Shown here: positions 8,820-16,888 of the stretch, in pieces
Layout: every line of letters starts with the position of its first letter
How positions within the stretch are numbered: position 1 is the first letter of the stretch
DNA from: Stenotrophomonas sp. MMGLT7
GTDB lineage: Bacteria; Pseudomonadota; Gammaproteobacteria; Xanthomonadales; Xanthomonadaceae
DNA: 64,000 bases
Reading direction: 5' to 3'
Assembly (NCBI RefSeq): GCF_021168555.1
Contig: NZ_JAJOZS010000014.1
Location: 49,406 to 113,405, forward strand
Notes under the pieces: model-generated
Databases searched by the model: none
Seen by the model: the letters and a program-made list of their open reading frames with translations, nothing else
What the model was told of the DNA's origin: nothing
Made by a program: the position numbers and the translations under genes

Positions 8820-8868
8820 AGACCAGCGGCGCCACGAGGTGGCGTCGGCTTGAATGAATTCCCAGGCA
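8820..8868 (-). other. Degenerate attC recombination site after the aadA-like gene
   Basis: Read in gene direction, just after the aadA-like stop codon there is GCCTGGG (altered R'' core), AATTCATTCAAGCCGACGCC and a short CTCGTGG loop. This half matches the classical attC of aadA cassettes closely. The second half (GCCGCTGGTCTCCGG and beyond) has drifted and no GTTRRRY core was found. It is probably an inactivated site. Confidence 0.65.
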
Positions 8869-9678
8869 TCATTGCCGCGGAGCAAGCACAGCAGCGGCTT
8901 CATTCCTGATCAGCGCGATGAGCTCTGCCAGTTGGTCTCCGCGCAAGGCCAAACGATCTTCACAGTGTCCAAGATAGGCCTGTCGCGCTTCGGACAGTAT
9001 GGCTCGATGCTTTCCTGGCAAACGCTCAATCGCCCAATCGGCGGCGACATCCTTGGGCGCGATCTTGCCGGTCACTGCGCTGTACCAGACGCGGGCCAGA
9101 GTGAGCACCACATTCCTCTCGTCTCCCGCCCAGGCTGACGGTGCGCTCCATGGCTTCAAAGAATCGGCCAGTGCCCTGAAGTAATCCCCCTCGGGTACCG
9201 GATCGAAGAATTCCGCCGCCGGCGGACCCGACAGGGCGATGCCATGCTGTCTTGCTTGCGTCAGAAGGATCGCCAGATCAGCGTCAATCACAGCGGGCTC
9301 GACGATCCCCTCGAGGATATCTTCTCGCAGCCATTCACCGAACTGCAGTTCCCCCCTGGCCGGGTAACGCCACGGCGCGATGTCATCGCGCACGACAACG
9401 GTCACTTCCAGCGCACGGAGCTCCCTGCTCTTGCCTGGAGATGCCGAGATCCCGAGCAGGTCGAGCACCAGGGCGTGCCGTGCGGCTTGATCGATACTCG
9501 TCGCTACCGTGACCAGCAAATCGATGTCACTGCATGGCTTCAGGCCGCCGTCCAACGCAGAACCGTACAAGTGCACGGCCAGCATCGTTTCCGCCAGATG
9601 ACGTTCGATGGCATCCAGCGCTCGCGACAACTGCGCCGATATTTCGGCAGGCACGGAAGCACTCGTGATCTCTGACAC
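8869..9678 (-). CDS. aadA-like: AadA-like aminoglycoside (3'')(9) adenylyltransferase (streptomycin/spectinomycin type)
   Basis: The product carries AadA hallmarks through its length: the nucleotidyltransferase motif HLYGSALDGGLKP-CSDIDLL, the EVTVVV strand with the likely catalytic Glu, DDIAPWRYPARGELQFGEW, DLAILLT and the C-terminal WAGDERNVVLTLARVWYSA and KIAPKDVAADWAIERLP blocks. AadA adenylylates streptomycin and spectinomycin in the cytosol. The position of the usual ATG reads ACG here, so initiation must be at TTG 9687, GTG 9678 or GTG 9654; I list GTG 9678 (269 residues), while GTG 9654 gives 261, nearest the usual 259-263. No promoter is obvious, so expression is uncertain. The family call is firm; drug specificity is inference. 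Confidence 0.9.
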   Translation of the reverse strand: MSEITSASVPAEISAQLSRALDAIERHLAETMLAVHLYGSALDGGLKPCSDIDLLVTVATSIDQAARHALVLDLLGISASPGKSRELRALEVTVVVRDDIAPWRYPARGELQFGEWLREDILEGIVEPAVIDADLAILLTQARQHGIALSGPPAAEFFDPVPEGDYFRALADSLKPWSAPSAWAGDERNVVLTLARVWYSAVTGKIAPKDVAADWAIERLPGKHRAILSEARQAYLGHCEDRLALRGDQLAELIALIRNEAAAVLAPRQ

Positions 9679-9729
9679 CCGGGTCAAGCCGCGCAGCGAA
9701 GCGGCGTCGGCTCGGATGAATCGTCAGGT
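9670..9729 (-). other. attC recombination site between the VOC and aadA-like cassettes
   Basis: In gene direction the 60-bp site runs from R'' ACCTGAC (9723-9729) through CGATTCATCCGAGCCGACG, a CGCTTCGCTGCG tip and CGGCTTGACCC to R' GTCAGAG (9670-9676). It folds into the imperfect hairpin with an extrahelical base that is typical of attC. It closely parallels the classical aadA1-type attC as I recall it. The VOC stop codon lies in R'' and the first codons of the aadA-like frame lie in the right arm. Confidence 0.88.
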
Positions 9730-10095
9730 AGCCGACGCGTTGCCCACGGCGACGACACAGAACAGGTTCCCATCCGGATCCTCCAGCACGACATAGTCGG
9801 CATCAGGTTCGTATCTCCAAGGATACGGCTTCGCTCCGAGACGGGTCAGGCGTGCGACTTCGCGTTCCCGGTTATCGGTGTACAGGTCCAGGTGCAGCCA
9901 GCTCCGCGCCTTGGCCATCTGGTCGCGCGCTTGAAACGAAAGATTGGGACCTCGCCCGCTCGGGTCATGCAGTACCACCCAGCCATCGTGGGCGGGCGCC
10001 CGCGGCACGTAGCCGAGCGCTGCCTGCCAGAAAGCCACCATGCGGTCGAACCGATGGCAATGGATGACGATCGAGCCGATCTCAAGATTGTTCAC
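9724..10095 (-). CDS. VOC-superfamily (glyoxalase/dioxygenase fold) protein, cassette-borne
   Basis: The 123-residue protein is a single VOC module. IGSIVIHCHRFDRMVAFWQAALGY opens the first beta-alpha-beta-beta-beta unit (cited here in two parts: IGSIVIHCHRFD and RMVAFWQAALGY). LHLDLYTDN and DYVVLEDPDGNLFCVV close the second unit, with likely metal-ligand His and Glu. Such proteins include glyoxalases, fosfomycin and bleomycin resistance proteins and many of unknown role; the substrate cannot be assigned. It starts with GTG at 10095 behind GGGAG, 9 nt upstream, which overlaps the previous attC core. It ends inside the attC at 9670-9729, confirming cassette structure. Confidence 0.82.
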   Translation of the reverse strand: MNNLEIGSIVIHCHRFDRMVAFWQAALGYVPRAPAHDGWVVLHDPSGRGPNLSFQARDQMAKARSWLHLDLYTDNREREVARLTRLGAKPYPWRYEPDADYVVLEDPDGNLFCVVAVGNASAT

Positions 10096-10105
10096 TGTCC
10101 GGCAC

Positions 10106-10176
10106 TCCCAACATGTAGCGGCCCGATGCCTGGATCAGGGCGTGCAGCGAAGCGGCGTCGGCTGGAACTGTCAGGC
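10106..10176 (-). other. attC recombination site between the unknown and VOC cassettes
   Basis: In gene direction: R'' GCCTGAC (10170-10176), CAGTTCCAGCCGACGCC, tip GCTTCGCTGC, a longer, partly drifted right arm, and a candidate R' GTTGGGA (10106-10112). The core AGCGAAGCGGCGTCGGCT is identical to the next site. The left half is well conserved. The R' assignment is less certain. Confidence 0.75.
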
Positions 10177-10497
10177 AACTGCGTCGGCACCGCTGGAGAG
10201 CCACCGCTTTATTGCCTCGCCTACCCGCACCCCATGCACGGATGAAAGATCGCGCCCCTTGTATGCGGAGGTGCTGGCATCGAGGATTGGCGCGCTGTTA
10301 TGGATGTCCTCGGACAGCCAGTCGAGATAATCCCGCCCGCGTCGCCGGTACTCCCGCGTCTCCTCGGGAGTCAATTGAACGAGAAAGTCATAGCCGATGA
10401 AGCCGTGATTGCAGTTCGCATCCAGCAGCAGGTTGCCGGAATCCTCGAGGAGGAACCATCGATAGGGTTCGTGATCAAGAATCTCCACTGCCGCCAC
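10171..10497 (-). CDS. Cassette-borne protein of unknown function (108 residues)
   Basis: The product (MAAVEILDHEPYRWFLLEDSG at the start) is soluble, acidic and aromatic-rich, with a central EETREYRRRGRDYLDWL helix and a C-terminal GEAIKRWLSSG helix. I recognise no family; the size and composition resemble many orphan integron-cassette proteins and small immunity-type proteins, but nothing specific supports either role. The GTG at 10497 is the likely start, with no strong Shine-Dalgarno. The TGA stop lies inside the R'' core of the next attC. No attC was found upstream of its start. Confidence 0.6.
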   Translation of the reverse strand: MAAVEILDHEPYRWFLLEDSGNLLLDANCNHGFIGYDFLVQLTPEETREYRRRGRDYLDWLSEDIHNSAPILDASTSAYKGRDLSSVHGVRVGEAIKRWLSSGADAVA

Positions 10498-10787
10498 CCG
10501 ACTGCTGTTCTAAGGCAAAACGACCGACGGTTCCGGCATGCAACTGGGAACATTGCCGGTGCTCCAGGACTCGTCCCACGCCCGGCGGGGCTTTTCTCCG
10601 ATCGTGGCATGTGATCCCGCACGCGAACGCACCGCGCACGTTCGGGTCGGAGGCCACCCTACCATCCGGATCGGCCTCCCTCAACGCGCTCCCGGTCTCC
10701 AGGAGACTCGAGATGGATGCAGCAGATGCAGATCGGTGGCCGTAGCTCTGGAATGACAGCGACGAGAGTCGCCTGTAGAAGCGATCT
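10498..10787. other. Gap upstream of the cassette array: no gene seen
   Basis: Both strands were read; the open frames here lack a plausible start, family motifs or codon bias. No attC core, integrase remnant or attI was recognised. The segment may contain the promoter that drives the cassettes, but no convincing -35/-10 pair was identified. Confidence 0.5.
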
Positions 10788-10855
10788 GTAGGAGCGACTT
10801 CAGTCGCGATGGGGCTTTCCCGGTAGAGCCTCATCGCGACTGAAGTCGCTCCTAC
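10788..10855. repeat. REP-like hairpin, copy 1
   Basis: GTAGGAGCGACTTCAGTCG at one end and its inverse CGACTGAAGTCGCTCCTAC at the other, with a roughly 30-nt middle containing TTTCCCGGTAGAGCC, form a long imperfect palindrome. Five further copies or variants occur in this window. These are typical intergenic REP elements of Xanthomonad genomes. The segment 10856-11069 after it holds no gene. Confidence 0.9.
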
Positions 10856-11069
10856 AGGAGATCGTGAACAGGTTCGAAGCTCTTCCAGGCCCTCTGCGGC
10901 GTTGCCGGCGGAGACCGCGCAGGACCGAGCCGACCCAGACCCCACGCCGGCCCGATCCATCATCGACCCTTGGCCAACGGCAAGCGGCATCCGGCGCCAT
11001 GAAGATGGCCGCCATGATCGTTGGGCGGCGGGCGACGCGCGAAGGCTTGGCCGCATGACCCGGACCCGG

Positions 11070-11885
11070 TCAGCCCGCCTGCTCCTGCAACGCCAGCAAC
11101 TCGTCCTCGTCGAAACCCGCCAACAACCGCGCCTCCAGGTTGAACGGGCCGTGCAGGTAGCCGCCGGCGTATTCCTTCAGCAGTTCGCGGAAGCGCTGGC
11201 GCGGCTCGACCCCGCGCCGCTCGCAGTACCAGTGGTACCAGCGCGAGCCGGCGGCGACGTGAACCACTTCCTCGCGCAGGATGATCTCGAGGATGGCGAC
11301 GGTGGCATCGTCGCCCAGCGCGCGCAGCTTGGCGATCATGCCGGGGGTGACGTCGAGTCCGCGCGCCTCGAGCACGCGCGGTACCAGCGCCATGCGCGCC
11401 AGGCCGTCGTGGGCGGTCTTGATGCACATCTCCCACAGGCCGTTGTGGGCGTCGAAGTCGCCGTAGTCGTGGCCGAGCTGGCGCAGGCGGTCGCGCAGCA
11501 GGGTGAAGTGGCGCGATTCGTCGTTGGCCACCGATACCCAGTCGGCGTAGAACTGCGGCGGCAGGCCGCGATAGCGGTACACCGCGTCCCAGCCCAGGTC
11601 GATGGCGTTGAGTTCGATATGGGCGATGGCGTGCAGGAAGGCGGCGCGGCCTTCCACGCTGCCCAGTCCGCGCCGCGGCAGCTCGCGCGGATGCACCAGG
11701 CACGGCCGCGGCGGCCGGCCGGGCATGCCGATCGGCTCGGGCTCGCCCCATTCGGCCGGCAGCGACAGCCAGCCCTGGGCGAACTCGGCGGCGTAGCGCT
11801 GGGTCAGTGCGACCTTGTCGGCCGGATCGGTGGCGTCCAGGCAGAGGCGGGCGGCTTGGAACAGGTTGAGATGTCGTGTGCTCAT
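11070..11885 (-). CDS. DUF455 ferritin-like domain protein
   Basis: The 271-residue protein has the four-helix ferritin-like carboxylate and histidine pattern: AHIELNAIDL, NDESRHFTLL and EIILREEVVHVAAG are the likely di-metal ligands, at about residues 95, 130 and 200. The family (DUF455) is widespread but its reaction is unknown; relatives of this fold include tRNA hydroxylase MiaE and rubrerythrin. ATG start at 11885. Flanked by REP elements on both sides, so probably a single-gene unit. Function beyond a probable di-iron oxidoreductase is not supported. Confidence 0.85.
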   Translation of the reverse strand: MSTRHLNLFQAARLCLDATDPADKVALTQRYAAEFAQGWLSLPAEWGEPEPIGMPGRPPRPCLVHPRELPRRGLGSVEGRAAFLHAIAHIELNAIDLGWDAVYRYRGLPPQFYADWVSVANDESRHFTLLRDRLRQLGHDYGDFDAHNGLWEMCIKTAHDGLARMALVPRVLEARGLDVTPGMIAKLRALGDDATVAILEIILREEVVHVAAGSRWYHWYCERRGVEPRQRFRELLKEYAGGYLHGPFNLEARLLAGFDEDELLALQEQAG

Positions 11886-11950
11886 GGTTGCGTCGCTGGC
11901 GCTCTGACGGCCACCATTCGGTGGAGCTTGTCGCGATCCGGAAGCGACCC

Positions 11951-12018
11951 GTAGGAGCGACTTCAGTCGCGATGGGGCTTTCCCGGTAACGCCCCATCGC
12001 GACTGAAGTCACTCCTAC
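11951..12018. repeat. REP-like hairpin, copy 2
   Basis: GTAGGAGCGACTTCAGTCG and its inverse (one mismatch, AAGTCACTCCTAC) flank a GGGGCTTTCCCGGTAACGCC centre. It lies 17 bp beyond the purF stop codon, between purF and the DUF455 gene. Confidence 0.9.
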
Positions 12019-12035
12019 AGAGGTCGCGGCTACGC

Positions 12036-13502
12036 CTACGCGCGGCGCAGCGTCTTGGCCTCGTCCGATCGCAACTGCTGGATGCGCTCGAAATAGCTCG
12101 AGTCGATACCCGTGGGATAGACGCCGTTGAAGCACGAGGAGTCGAAGCGCTTGAGCTCCGGGTTGCCTTCGCGCACCGCCGCCTCGAGATCGTCCAGGTC
12201 CTGGTAGATCAGCCAGTCGCAGCCCAGGAATTCCTGGATCTGCTGCTCGCTGCGCTCGTGCGCCACCAGTTCCTCGGCGGCGGGCATGTCGATGCCGTAG
12301 ATGTTGGGGTGGCGCACCGGCGGCGCGGCGCTGGCCAGGTAGACCTTGCGGGCGCCGGCGTCGCGGGCCATCTGGATGATCTGGCGCGAGGTGGTGCCGC
12401 GCACGATCGAGTCGTCCACCAGCAGCACCACGCGGTTGCGGAACTCCAGGTGGATCGGGTTGAGCTTGCGGCGCACCGACTTCACCCGCTCGCCCTGCCC
12501 CGGCATGATGAAGGTGCGGCCGACGTAGCGGTTCTTGACGAAGCCCTCGCGGTACTTCACCCCGAGCACGTTGGAGATCTCCAGCGCGGCGTCGCGCGAG
12601 GTGTCGGGGATCGGGATGATGGTGTCGATGTCGTGGTCCGGGCGCAGGCGCAGGATCTTCTCGCCGAGCTTGATGCCCATGCGCATGCGCGCCTTGTGCA
12701 CCGAGACGTTGTCGATCATCGAGTCCGGACGGGCGAAGTACACGTACTCGAAGATGCACGGGGTGTGGTCCACGTCGGTAGCGCAGACCTCGGAGAACAG
12801 CTCGCCGCGGGCGGTGATCACCAGCGCCTCGCCCGGGCGCACGTCGCGCACGCGGGTGAAGCCGAGGATGTCCAGCGCCGCCGACTCGGAGGCCACGATG
12901 TACTCCGGGCCCTCGGCATGGTCGCGCTTGCCCAGCACCAGCGGGCGGATGCCGTGCGGGTCGCGGAACGCCACCAGTCCCAGCCCCAGCACCAGGCTGA
13001 CCACCGCGTAGCCGCCCTTGCAGCGGCGGTGCACGCCGGCCACCGCGCGGATCGCCGCCTCGGGGGTGAGCATGCGCTGCGCGTCCAGCTCGTAGGCGAA
13101 CACGTTCAGCAGCACTTCGCTGTCCGAGTCGGTGTTGATGTTGCGGCGGTCGGCCTCGAACACCTGCTGGCGCAGCGCCTCGGTGTTGGTCAGGTTGCCG
13201 TTGTGCGCCAGGGCGATGCCGTAGGGCGAGTTGACGTAGAACGGCTGCGCCTCGTCCATGCCCTCCGAGCCGGCGGTGGGGTAGCGCACGTGGGCGATGC
13301 CGATGCGGCCATCCAGCACCGCCATCTTCTTCTCGTCGAAGACGTCGCGGACCAGGCCGTTGGCCTTCTGCACCCGCATCCGGGTGCCGTTGGCGGTGGC
13401 GATGCCGGCCGCGTCCTGGCCGCGATGCTGCAGGACCGTCAACCCGTCATAGAGCTGGCCGGCGACGTTCTGGTTGCCGACGATACCGACAATGCCGCAC
13501 AT
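12036..13502 (-). CDS. purF: Amidophosphoribosyltransferase
   Basis: PurF makes 5-phosphoribosylamine from PRPP and glutamine, the first committed step of purine synthesis. The 488-residue product starts at ATG 13502 with MCGIVGIVG, so Cys2 becomes the N-terminal glutaminase nucleophile with no propeptide. The PRPP-binding site [14 protein letters not shown] is present near residue 365. Upstream extension would lose the N-terminal Cys and is rejected. It follows cvpA as in other gammaproteobacteria (folC-SPOR-cvpA-purF), with a 31-bp gap. Confidence 0.97.
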   Translation of the reverse strand: MCGIVGIVGNQNVAGQLYDGLTVLQHRGQDAAGIATANGTRMRVQKANGLVRDVFDEKKMAVLDGRIGIAHVRYPTAGSEGMDEAQPFYVNSPYGIALAHNGNLTNTEALRQQVFEADRRNINTDSDSEVLLNVFAYELDAQRMLTPEAAIRAVAGVHRRCKGGYAVVSLVLGLGLVAFRDPHGIRPLVLGKRDHAEGPEYIVASESAALDILGFTRVRDVRPGEALVITARGELFSEVCATDVDHTPCIFEYVYFARPDSMIDNVSVHKARMRMGIKLGEKILRLRPDHDIDTIIPIPDTSRDAALEISNVLGVKYREGFVKNRYVGRTFIMPGQGERVKSVRRKLNPIHLEFRNRVVLLVDDSIVRGTTSRQIIQMARDAGARKVYLASAAPPVRHPNIYGIDMPAAEELVAHERSEQQIQEFLGCDWLIYQDLDDLEAAVREGNPELKRFDSSCFNGVYPTGIDSSYFERIQQLRSDEAKTLRRA

Positions 13503-13533
13503 GATGCGTGTTCTCCGCTTCGGCTTGAAGCCG

Positions 13534-14241
13534 CTACTGTGAAGTTGGCCGTGCCTGGCCCTGGGATCCGGGGCGGATCTGCGCCGGATCGATGTTGGCG
13601 GGCAATGCGTCCGTCTTGTCCACGTCCTCGCCGGCCCTATTGCCGGCGGCAGGCGTCCCCAGTACACGTCCGACCACACCGTGCAGGGCCTCGCCCGAAA
13701 GCGTCTCGTCCAGGCTGCCATTATCGCCTGCCAGCGGCAGCTTGCCCAACTCCATCGCCGCCTCGTTCACGTCCGGCACGGACCAGTCCGGCAACTGCGC
13801 GCGCATCCACAGTGCGCCGGGCAGCAGCACCGGCACGATCCGCGACTGCCGCCATGCCGGTTCCTGCGGCAGCGGCGTGAAGCTCATCAGCAGCACCAGC
13901 AGGCAGGCGAACAGGGCGCCGCGCAGCACTCCCAGGGCCAGGCCCAGCGAGCGGTCGGTGCCGGTGAGCCGGGTGGCATCCACCGCGGCGCGGACCAGCA
14001 TGCCCAGCACTCCCACCGCCACCATCACCGCCACGAACACCAGCGCATAGCCGGCCACGTAGTGCGTCGTCGTCGGCGCGGCGCTGCCGGCCAGCCACAG
14101 GCTGGCATCGGCGCCGAAACGGAAGCTGGCCCAGCCGGCCAGCAACCACGACAGCGTGCCCACGACGATGCCGACGAAACCGCGCAGCAATCCCAGCAGG
14201 CCGGATACCGCGATCACGGCCAGCAGCACGAGGTCGATCAT
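13534..14241 (-). CDS. cvpA: CvpA family membrane protein
   Basis: The 235-residue protein has about four N-terminal transmembrane helices (residues 1-120, for example [20 protein letters not shown] at the start) and a hydrophilic C-terminal tail rich in Asp, Ala and Gly. CvpA is needed for colicin V production and envelope stress tolerance in Escherichia coli; the biochemical role is unclear. Position directly before purF is the conserved arrangement and supports the call. The tail is longer than in the E. coli protein. Confidence 0.9.
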   Translation of the reverse strand: MIDLVLLAVIAVSGLLGLLRGFVGIVVGTLSWLLAGWASFRFGADASLWLAGSAAPTTTHYVAGYALVFVAVMVAVGVLGMLVRAAVDATRLTGTDRSLGLALGVLRGALFACLLVLLMSFTPLPQEPAWRQSRIVPVLLPGALWMRAQLPDWSVPDVNEAAMELGKLPLAGDNGSLDETLSGEALHGVVGRVLGTPAAGNRAGEDVDKTDALPANIDPAQIRPGSQGQARPTSQ

Positions 14242-14346
14242 CGATGCGACCTATCAGCCATCAGCGCCTCCTCGTAAGCCATGCCGTTCACGGACACCGC
14301 AGGGATACTCAAGCGCCGCCTCGATCGCCGCGGCGTGGCAGCGGCG

Positions 14347-14415
14347 GCAGGAGCGACTTCGGTAGCGACCGAAGCCTTGCCGGTGGAGCCCCGTCGCGAC
14401 CGAAGTCGCGCCTGC
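14347..14415. repeat. REP-like hairpin, variant copy 3
   Basis: A diverged form, GCAGGAGCGACTTCGGT with inverse ACCGAAGTCGCGCCTGC, occupies the gap between cvpA and the SPOR gene. The bases differ from the other copies at paired positions on both arms, so the fold is kept. Confidence 0.8.
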
Positions 14416-14435
14416 TGGAGAGCTTGAACAGGCCC

Positions 14436-15437
14436 TTACGGATGCGGACGCACCATGCCGGCGACCCCGACCTTGGCGGCCACCTGCGCCTTCAGCTGCT
14501 CGGCCTCGGCGCGACTGGCGACCGGGCCGACGCGCACGCGATTGAGCGCGCCCTTGTCGGTACGCACCTGCTCGACGAAGGCGCTGAACCCGGCCGCGCG
14601 TACGCGATCGCGCAGCGCATTGGCGTCGGCGGCGTTGCCGAAGGCGCCCAGCTGCACGGCAAAGCCCACGCCGGAGGCGGCGGGCGCGGCCGGGGCGGCG
14701 GGCTTGGGCGCTTCGGCCTTGGGCTCAGGCTTGGCGGCGGCGGCAGGCGCCGGGGCCGGCTTGCTGGCGGCGGCCGGCCTGGCCGGCTCGGGCCTGGCCG
14801 GCTCCGGTAGCAGCGCCTCGGTGCGCGCGGGCGCCGGCTGCGCCGCGGCGGACGGGCGCGACGCGGCAGGCGCGGCCGGGGCCGCGTCCAGCGTCACCAC
14901 CTGGGCGTTGACGTCGCTGCGCACCTTCACCGCTTCCAGCCGTACCGACTCGGCCTGCGCGCGATCGGCATACGGGCCGATGCGAACGCGCCAGGCGGGC
15001 CGGCCGTTGATGGTGGTCGACTCGCTGAAGCCGGGCAGCTGCGACTGCCGCAGCCGCGCGATCACCGTGTCGGCATCGGCCTGGCTGGCATAGGCGCCGA
15101 AGTTGACCGCGTAGTTGCCGGCGGCGGTGGCCGGCGGCAACGAGGTGCCGGCCGGCTGCGCCAGGTCGGCGGCGTCGGGGTTGTCCTGCACCGGTGCCGG
15201 GGCGGCGCCGCGGCCGTTCATTCCCAGCGCGCCGCCGGCCGGGGCGTCGCCCGGCGTGACCAGCGGCAGTTCGCGGGTCTGGAACTGGCCGTCGGCCGGC
15301 TGTTCCGGTGCCTTCAACGGCACATCGGCCACGCCGCTGTCGGGCGCCGGGCCCTTGACCAGCATCGGCAGGAAGATCACGGCCAGTGCCACCAGGATGA
15401 TGGCGCCAATCAATCGCTGTTTCAAAGTGGTATCCAC
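14436..15437 (-). CDS. SPOR-domain membrane protein, DedD-like
   Basis: The 333-residue protein has an N-terminal membrane anchor (IGAIILVALAVIFLPMLV, about residues 10-27), a proline/alanine-rich linker and two SPOR repeats: YAVNFGAYASQADADTVI (about 110-185) and FAVQLGAFGNAADANALR (about 256-333). SPOR domains bind denuded glycan strands and bring proteins to the septum. Position next to folC matches dedD of E. coli, but two SPOR copies differ from the single copy there. The Ala/Pro/Glu-rich linker between them (about residues 190-250) is low complexity. Confidence 0.88.
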   Translation of the reverse strand: MDTTLKQRLIGAIILVALAVIFLPMLVKGPAPDSGVADVPLKAPEQPADGQFQTRELPLVTPGDAPAGGALGMNGRGAAPAPVQDNPDAADLAQPAGTSLPPATAAGNYAVNFGAYASQADADTVIARLRQSQLPGFSESTTINGRPAWRVRIGPYADRAQAESVRLEAVKVRSDVNAQVVTLDAAPAAPAASRPSAAAQPAPARTEALLPEPARPEPARPAAASKPAPAPAAAAKPEPKAEAPKPAAPAAPAASGVGFAVQLGAFGNAADANALRDRVRAAGFSAFVEQVRTDKGALNRVRVGPVASRAEAEQLKAQVAAKVGVAGMVRPHP

Positions 15438-15501
15438 GGTTGGCGTAGGCGGCGTGGCGGAGTGCCGCGGCGATTATAAGGCGGGGCGGCGGCGCCCGCC
15501 C

Positions 15502-16854
15502 TCAGCCGCCTGAACGAAGCGCCTGCAAGGCTTCGGCGGCGGTATGGAACGAACCGAACACCAGCACCCGGTCGCCGCCGCGTGCCCGTGCCAGCACCTG
15601 CCGCAGCGCGTCGGCGACGGTATCGGCCGAGACGGCCGCGACGATCCCCGCCTGGTGCAGCCGCTCGCCCAGCTGCGCGGCCGATTGCCCGCGCGGGCCC
15701 TCCAGCCCGGCCAGGTGCCAATGGTCGACGGCGCCGGCCAGGGTCTGCGCCACGCCCGCCGCATCCTTGTCTGCCAGCGCCGCATAGACCGCGAAGGTGG
15801 TCCCGGCGACCGGACGCGCGCGCAACGCCGCCGCCAGTTCGCGTGCGGCCTGGGGGTTGTGGCCGACATCGACCAGCACCTCCACTCCGTCGACATCGAA
15901 GGCCTGCAGCCTTCCCGGCAGCCGCGCGGCGGCCACGCCCTCGACCCAGGCCTGGCGCGGCACCGGCCTGCCCAGCGCGCGCAGCGCGGCGATGGCGGCG
16001 GCGGCGTTGGCCAGTTGCACCGGTGCGCTCAGCTGCGGCATCGGCAGTTCCAGGCGGAACGCCACGTCGCGCCAGCGCCAGTGACCGCCGTCGACCGGCT
16101 CGTGGAAGAAGTCGCTGCCGGCACGGATGGCATTGGCCCCCAGCAGGTAGGCACGGCGCAGCACGCTCGACGGCGGGTCGATCTCGCCCAGCACCACCGG
16201 CTTCCAGGCGCGGATGATCCCGGCCTTCTCCTCGCCGATGCTCTCCCGGTCCGGGCCGAGCCATTCGGTGTGGTCGATGTCGACGGTGGTGATCACCGCC
16301 ACGTCGCCATCGACGATGTTGACCGCGTCCAGGCGTCCGCCCAGGCCCACTTCCAGCACCGCGAGATCCAGCCCGGACTGCGCGAAGACGTGCAGCGCGG
16401 CCAGGGTGCCGTACTCGAAATAGGTCAGCGGCGTGTCGCCGCGCGCAGCCTCGACCGCCTCGAAGCCGGCCACGAGCTGTGCGTCCGTCGCCTCCTGGCC
16501 GTCGATGCGCACGCGCTCGTTGTAGCGCAGCAGGTGCGGCGAGGTGTAGGCGCCGACCTTCCAGCCGGCGGCGCGCGCGATCGCCTCGATGAAGGCGACG
16601 GTGGAGCCCTTGCCGTTGGTGCCGCCGACGACGATGGTCTTTCTTGCCAGCCCCTCGCAGGAGCGGCGCACGTCGCCGTGCGCGGGCTCTTTTCCGGCCG
16701 GCGTGCCCAGGCGCATGCGCGCGGCGACCTCGCGCACGCGTTCCAGGCCCATGGCGATGGCACTGGGATGCTGTCGCTCGATGTAGTCGAGCCAGCCGGA
16801 CAGGGAAGAATCAGGAACGTTCACGCGGATCGGCACCGGTGGGGATGCGCCCAT
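15502..16854 (-). CDS. folC: Bifunctional dihydrofolate synthase / folylpolyglutamate synthase
   Basis: FolC adds glutamate to dihydropteroate and to tetrahydrofolates. The product of up to 450 residues has the Mur-ligase P-loop VVGGTNGKGSTVAF, the YTSPHLLRYNERVRIDG segment, the EVGLGGRLDAVN motif with metal and ATP contacts, and IDHTEWLG. The start is uncertain: ATG 16854 is used here, but a GTG eleven codons in (VNVPDSSLSGW) fits family length better and neither has a clear Shine-Dalgarno. It leads the folC-SPOR-cvpA-purF order. Confidence 0.93.
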   Translation of the reverse strand: MGASPPVPIRVNVPDSSLSGWLDYIERQHPSAIAMGLERVREVAARMRLGTPAGKEPAHGDVRRSCEGLARKTIVVGGTNGKGSTVAFIEAIARAAGWKVGAYTSPHLLRYNERVRIDGQEATDAQLVAGFEAVEAARGDTPLTYFEYGTLAALHVFAQSGLDLAVLEVGLGGRLDAVNIVDGDVAVITTVDIDHTEWLGPDRESIGEEKAGIIRAWKPVVLGEIDPPSSVLRRAYLLGANAIRAGSDFFHEPVDGGHWRWRDVAFRLELPMPQLSAPVQLANAAAAIAALRALGRPVPRQAWVEGVAAARLPGRLQAFDVDGVEVLVDVGHNPQAARELAAALRARPVAGTTFAVYAALADKDAAGVAQTLAGAVDHWHLAGLEGPRGQSAAQLGERLHQAGIVAAVSADTVADALRQVLARARGGDRVLVFGSFHTAAEALQALRSGG

Positions 16855-16888
16855 TATCGCGGCAATCCGTCCGTTCGGCCCGCCTCCG

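Larger units (their letters stand above)
8820..10497 (-). mobile_element. Integron-type gene-cassette array without integrase (CALIN-like)
   Basis: Three short genes in one orientation (108-residue unknown, VOC protein, aadA-like) are each followed at the stop codon by an attC-like hairpin in the same orientation. The two sites at 9670-9729 and 10106-10176 share an identical 18-bp core AGCGAAGCGGCGTCGGCT. Both stop codons lie inside the R'' core, as is common in cassettes. No integrase gene or attI site is present in the window. The array lies between the MFS terminator region and a REP element. Confidence 0.8.

Noticed and set aside
8429-10497. Transposon or class 1 integron carrying aadA
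   Set aside because: No intI, qacE/sul1 conserved segment, terminal inverted repeats or transposase were found, and the aadA-like gene differs from clinical alleles at its start.
10475-11056. Minus-strand open frame of 193 codons between the cassette array and the DUF455 gene
   Set aside because: It runs through the REP hairpin, has no motif and no plausible initiation site.
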